Assembly: GCA_964384525.1 (NCBI GenBank) | Contig: CAYLKO010000058.1 | Location: 1-15,939, forward strand | Direction of reading: 5' to 3' | DNA: 15,939 nucleotides | Source of the DNA: SHZI01 sp964384525 | GTDB lineage: Bacteria; Pseudomonadota; Gammaproteobacteria; Steroidobacterales; GCA-2729495 | Shown here: positions 14,035 to 15,939 of the stretch, in pieces | Position numbering within the stretch: the first letter of the stretch is position 1 | Layout: each line of letters begins with the position of its first letter | The notes under the pieces: model-generated | What the model saw: only the letters and a program-made list of their open reading frames with translations | What the model was told of the DNA's origin: nothing | Database searches by the model: none | Made by a program: the position numbers and the translations under genes

Positions 14035-15725
14035 TTGCCGGATTCCAGATATTTTTGCGGCAGGACATAGGCCATGAGATAGCTGTCGGCCGGCGTGTCG
14101 CCACCGACAACGACCACGTACTGGCGGTTGGCAAGCTGGTAGGTCACGGGCGTGCCATGCGCCGGCGCCGGCAGCGCCGTGGACCAGAGCTCGTGGCCGG
14201 ACTCGATGTCGAAAGCACGCAGGCGCGGCTTGTGGTCCGTGCCGATGAAGACCAGCCCGCCATCCGCCAGGCCCGGGCCGCTGCCGCGATTCGGGCGCCA
14301 CGGTGGTGCCCCGGGCAGTGCCGCCTGCAGCGCACTGTCGAGAGTTCCGAGCGGTACCTTCCAGCGAATCCCGCCAGTCGCCAGATCGACGCCCACCAGC
14401 ATCGACCAGGGCGGTGCCGTGCAGGGCAGGCCGGTGGGCCCGAGAAAGAGTTGTCCTTCGACACCGGCCGAACCGCGTTTGAAATAGGCGGCCACCCGCG
14501 ACAGCTTCGTTACCAGCAGGTTCTGCCCGGGGTCGAAGGCGACCCCGGGTTGCAGTGCGCCATCCGAGGATCCTGGAAAGTCGAGCCAGGGGCCGGTATT
14601 GCCTGCAGCGGCGGAATGATTGCCCAGCGCTTCTTCAAGCCGGTCGCGGCAGCGGTGTTGATCCCAGAAGGTCAGTCCCCAGGCATCGTCCGGCGTCAGC
14701 TCGGGCCCGGTGAGTTTTTCCTCGATGACCGGCAGCAGGGGCGTGCCGGTGGTCCGCTCCAGACTCACCACCGTTCCCTGGCTGGTCACCAGCACCACGG
14801 CGGGAATGCGCCGATGGCTGCGGGTGATTTCCACCAGCAGTGGTTGGGGTGCGCTGTCGTGAATCCAGGGATTGGCAGTGGCCAGCGCGTGATGCCAGAC
14901 GCGCTGGCCGGTGTCGGCGCGCAGTGCGGACACCGAGTCCGGTGTTGCAAGCACGAGCAGATTCCGCGGCTCATCCACGGCAATGCCCGGGCCCTGCAGG
15001 GAAACCTGGCCCTCCACGGCCACCATCCAGCGCTGCGCGCCGGTGCGGGCATCGAGCGCCAGCAGACCCTGTTGAGCGGGATGATCCGCTCCACCCGGGG
15101 TGTCTGCGTGGAACGCGACCACCAGCATGTCGTGGATGATCACCGGCGCGGCCCTGCCCGGCACGAAATGTCGGTTGCCCGATGGTTCCTGGCCGGTCGT
15201 CGGCAGTGCGTCGAGGTGAGTCTTGCCGTTGCTGCCAAAATCCGCACAGGCCTTGCCGGTGATGGCGTCCACCGCGACGACGCGTCCATCGCCGGCAACC
15301 GTCAGGATGCGATGGGCGCAGGAGCGGGTTTTGGGGCTTGCCGAGGGATCGTGCCAGTACGCGACACCACCGCACGATTGCGGCACATGCCAGCGTTCGC
15401 GGCCGGTTACCGGATCCAGGGCGAGGAGCTGACCGGTTCCCGTGCAGAACAGCAACGCACCACCAGCGGCATCGGGCAGCAGGCCCGGCGTTGAGGGCTG
15501 GTTGAACATCCCGGCCGGGTGGGACGCGGGAGCCCACTGCCAGGCGGGTTCCAGTCGCCACACGTTGTGCCGGTCGATCCGGGTCAGGGTCGAGTAGTGG
15601 CTGGCGGTGGTGTCGGTTCCGGCATCTGCTGCTGCAGCCACGCCGGGCAGGATGAACAGTGCAAGCACCATCAGGCCGGTTGCCACACAACCACTGCAGT
15701 GCCTGTCAGTCATGCGCGTGTTCAT
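14031..15725 (-). CDS. Periplasmic PQQ-type quinoprotein dehydrogenase (GCD-like beta-propeller)
   Basis: This 564-residue protein has a signal peptide (hydrophobic core about 16-32, ending AAAADA) and then a propeller of PQQ-type repeats: LLFCTGTGQLLALDPVTGRE (91-110), VVAVDAITGKACADFGSNGK (149-168), a LLALDARTGAQRW repeat, and LRAFDIESGHELW with HGTPVTYQLANRQYVVVVGG near the end. These match the layout of membrane glucose dehydrogenase (Gcd) and related quinoproteins, which oxidise sugars or alcohols in the periplasm and pass electrons to the respiratory chain. Gcd has about 150 extra N-terminal residues with membrane helices, absent here, so this form is soluble. QSCGGVAYW replaces the usual Q-x-C-R-G-V pattern: the Arg is Gly, so cofactor or substrate binding may differ. 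ATG 15725 has a weak GGGAACGGG before it; ATG 15713 is an alternative. No PQQ synthesis genes or cytochrome partner are in the window. The family is firm, the substrate unknown. Confidence 0.9.
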   Translation of the reverse strand: MNTRMTDRHCSGCVATGLMVLALFILPGVAAAADAGTDTTASHYSTLTRIDRHNVWRLEPAWQWAPASHPAGMFNQPSTPGLLPDAAGGALLFCTGTGQLLALDPVTGRERWHVPQSCGGVAYWHDPSASPKTRSCAHRILTVAGDGRVVAVDAITGKACADFGSNGKTHLDALPTTGQEPSGNRHFVPGRAAPVIIHDMLVVAFHADTPGGADHPAQQGLLALDARTGAQRWMVAVEGQVSLQGPGIAVDEPRNLLVLATPDSVSALRADTGQRVWHHALATANPWIHDSAPQPLLVEITRSHRRIPAVVLVTSQGTVVSLERTTGTPLLPVIEEKLTGPELTPDDAWGLTFWDQHRCRDRLEEALGNHSAAAGNTGPWLDFPGSSDGALQPGVAFDPGQNLLVTKLSRVAAYFKRGSAGVEGQLFLGPTGLPCTAPPWSMLVGVDLATGGIRWKVPLGTLDSALQAALPGAPPWRPNRGSGPGLADGGLVFIGTDHKPRLRAFDIESGHELWSTALPAPAHGTPVTYQLANRQYVVVVGGDTPADSYLMAYVLPQKYLESGK

Positions 15726-15811
15726 CCCGTTCCCATCGTGGTTGCCACATTAGCCCAACAAGAGCGCCGGGATGTGGGATCATGCGGACAAACACCATAT
15801 CGGGAGCCCTG

Positions 15812-15939
15812 ATGGCCAGCGACACACCCAGAAACAGCGAATCGGCGATCGCCGTCTACGTCGACTTCGAGAACCTCGCCCTGGGCGTGCAGGACCCGAA
15901 GGCCGGGCGTATCGAGCTCGAGCTGGTCCTGAAGCGCGT
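15812..15939 (+). CDS. NYN-domain (PIN-like) protein, 3'-truncated by window edge
   Basis: Only the first 42 codons are present. The sequence AIAVYVDFENLALGVQDP (residues 13-30) matches the first strand and acidic motif (VDFEN) of NYN domains, PIN-like putative RNA nucleases found in LabA/limkain-type proteins; the Asp is the expected metal-binding residue. ATG 15812 has GGAG 5 nt upstream. It is divergent from the quinoprotein gene across an 86-nt gap. The rest of the protein, which often carries OST-HTH/LOTUS domains, lies beyond the window. Confidence 0.8.
   Translation, partial: MASDTPRNSESAIAVYVDFENLALGVQDPKAGRIELELVLKR

Noticed and set aside
14016..15494. 492-codon + strand open frame opposite the quinoprotein
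   Set aside because: It is an antisense shadow of clear PQQ-propeller repeats and lacks a plausible start context.

Overview
The window is GC-rich, gene-dense DNA with short intergenic gaps and no visible tRNA, rRNA, insertion sequence, phage gene or CRISPR array. The gene set (AceK, ZntA-type ATPase with a MerR-type promoter, Ada/AlkA, Ogt, UbiD-family decarboxylase, PQQ quinoprotein, NYN protein) fits a chromosomal segment of a gamma- or betaproteobacterium. I cannot name the genus from sequence alone.

Layout. 1-1740 (+): isocitrate dehydrogenase kinase/phosphatase (aceK), missing only its first few codons. 1856-3049 (+): a 12-helix MFS exporter. 3046-5565 (-): a Zn/Cd/Pb P1B-type ATPase whose stop codon overlaps the MFS stop in a CTAG, with a 90-residue, 35-histidine insert in its actuator domain and a MerR-type promoter at 5613-5644. 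5746-7776 (+): an Ada-AlkA fusion followed by an Ogt-type alkylguanine methyltransferase, together a compact alkylation-repair operon. 7785-9580 (-): membrane-anchored alpha/beta hydrolase followed by a MerR regulator with a long unrecognised C-terminal domain. 9685-12209 (+): UbiD-family prFMN decarboxylase overlapped by 1 nt by an anchored feruloyl-esterase/PHB-depolymerase-like hydrolase. 12277-13458 (+): an exported tandem CbiX-like chelatase-fold protein with a Met/His/Asp-rich N-terminus, closed by a strong bidirectional terminator. 13574-15725 (-): a PQQ-type quinoprotein, a possible 41-codon coupled ORF, and a six-cysteine secreted protein. 15812-end (+): the start of a NYN-domain protein.

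How the genes may work together. Metal handling recurs: the ZntA ATPase exports divalent metals, a MerR-family operator controls it, and the exported CbiX-like protein carries a copper-site-like Met/His segment. Ada-AlkA and Ogt repair alkylated bases. The divergent hydrolase-merR and ubiD-esterase pairs look like one locus for breaking down ester-linked carboxylates, but the substrate is inferred only. The quinoprotein and its small partner(s) appear to be a periplasmic oxidation unit.

The most novel-looking items are the exported Met/His-rich tandem CbiX protein, the quinoprotein operon with an ORF that fills its gap with a 4-nt overlap at each end, and the histidine insert placed inside the ATPase actuator domain.
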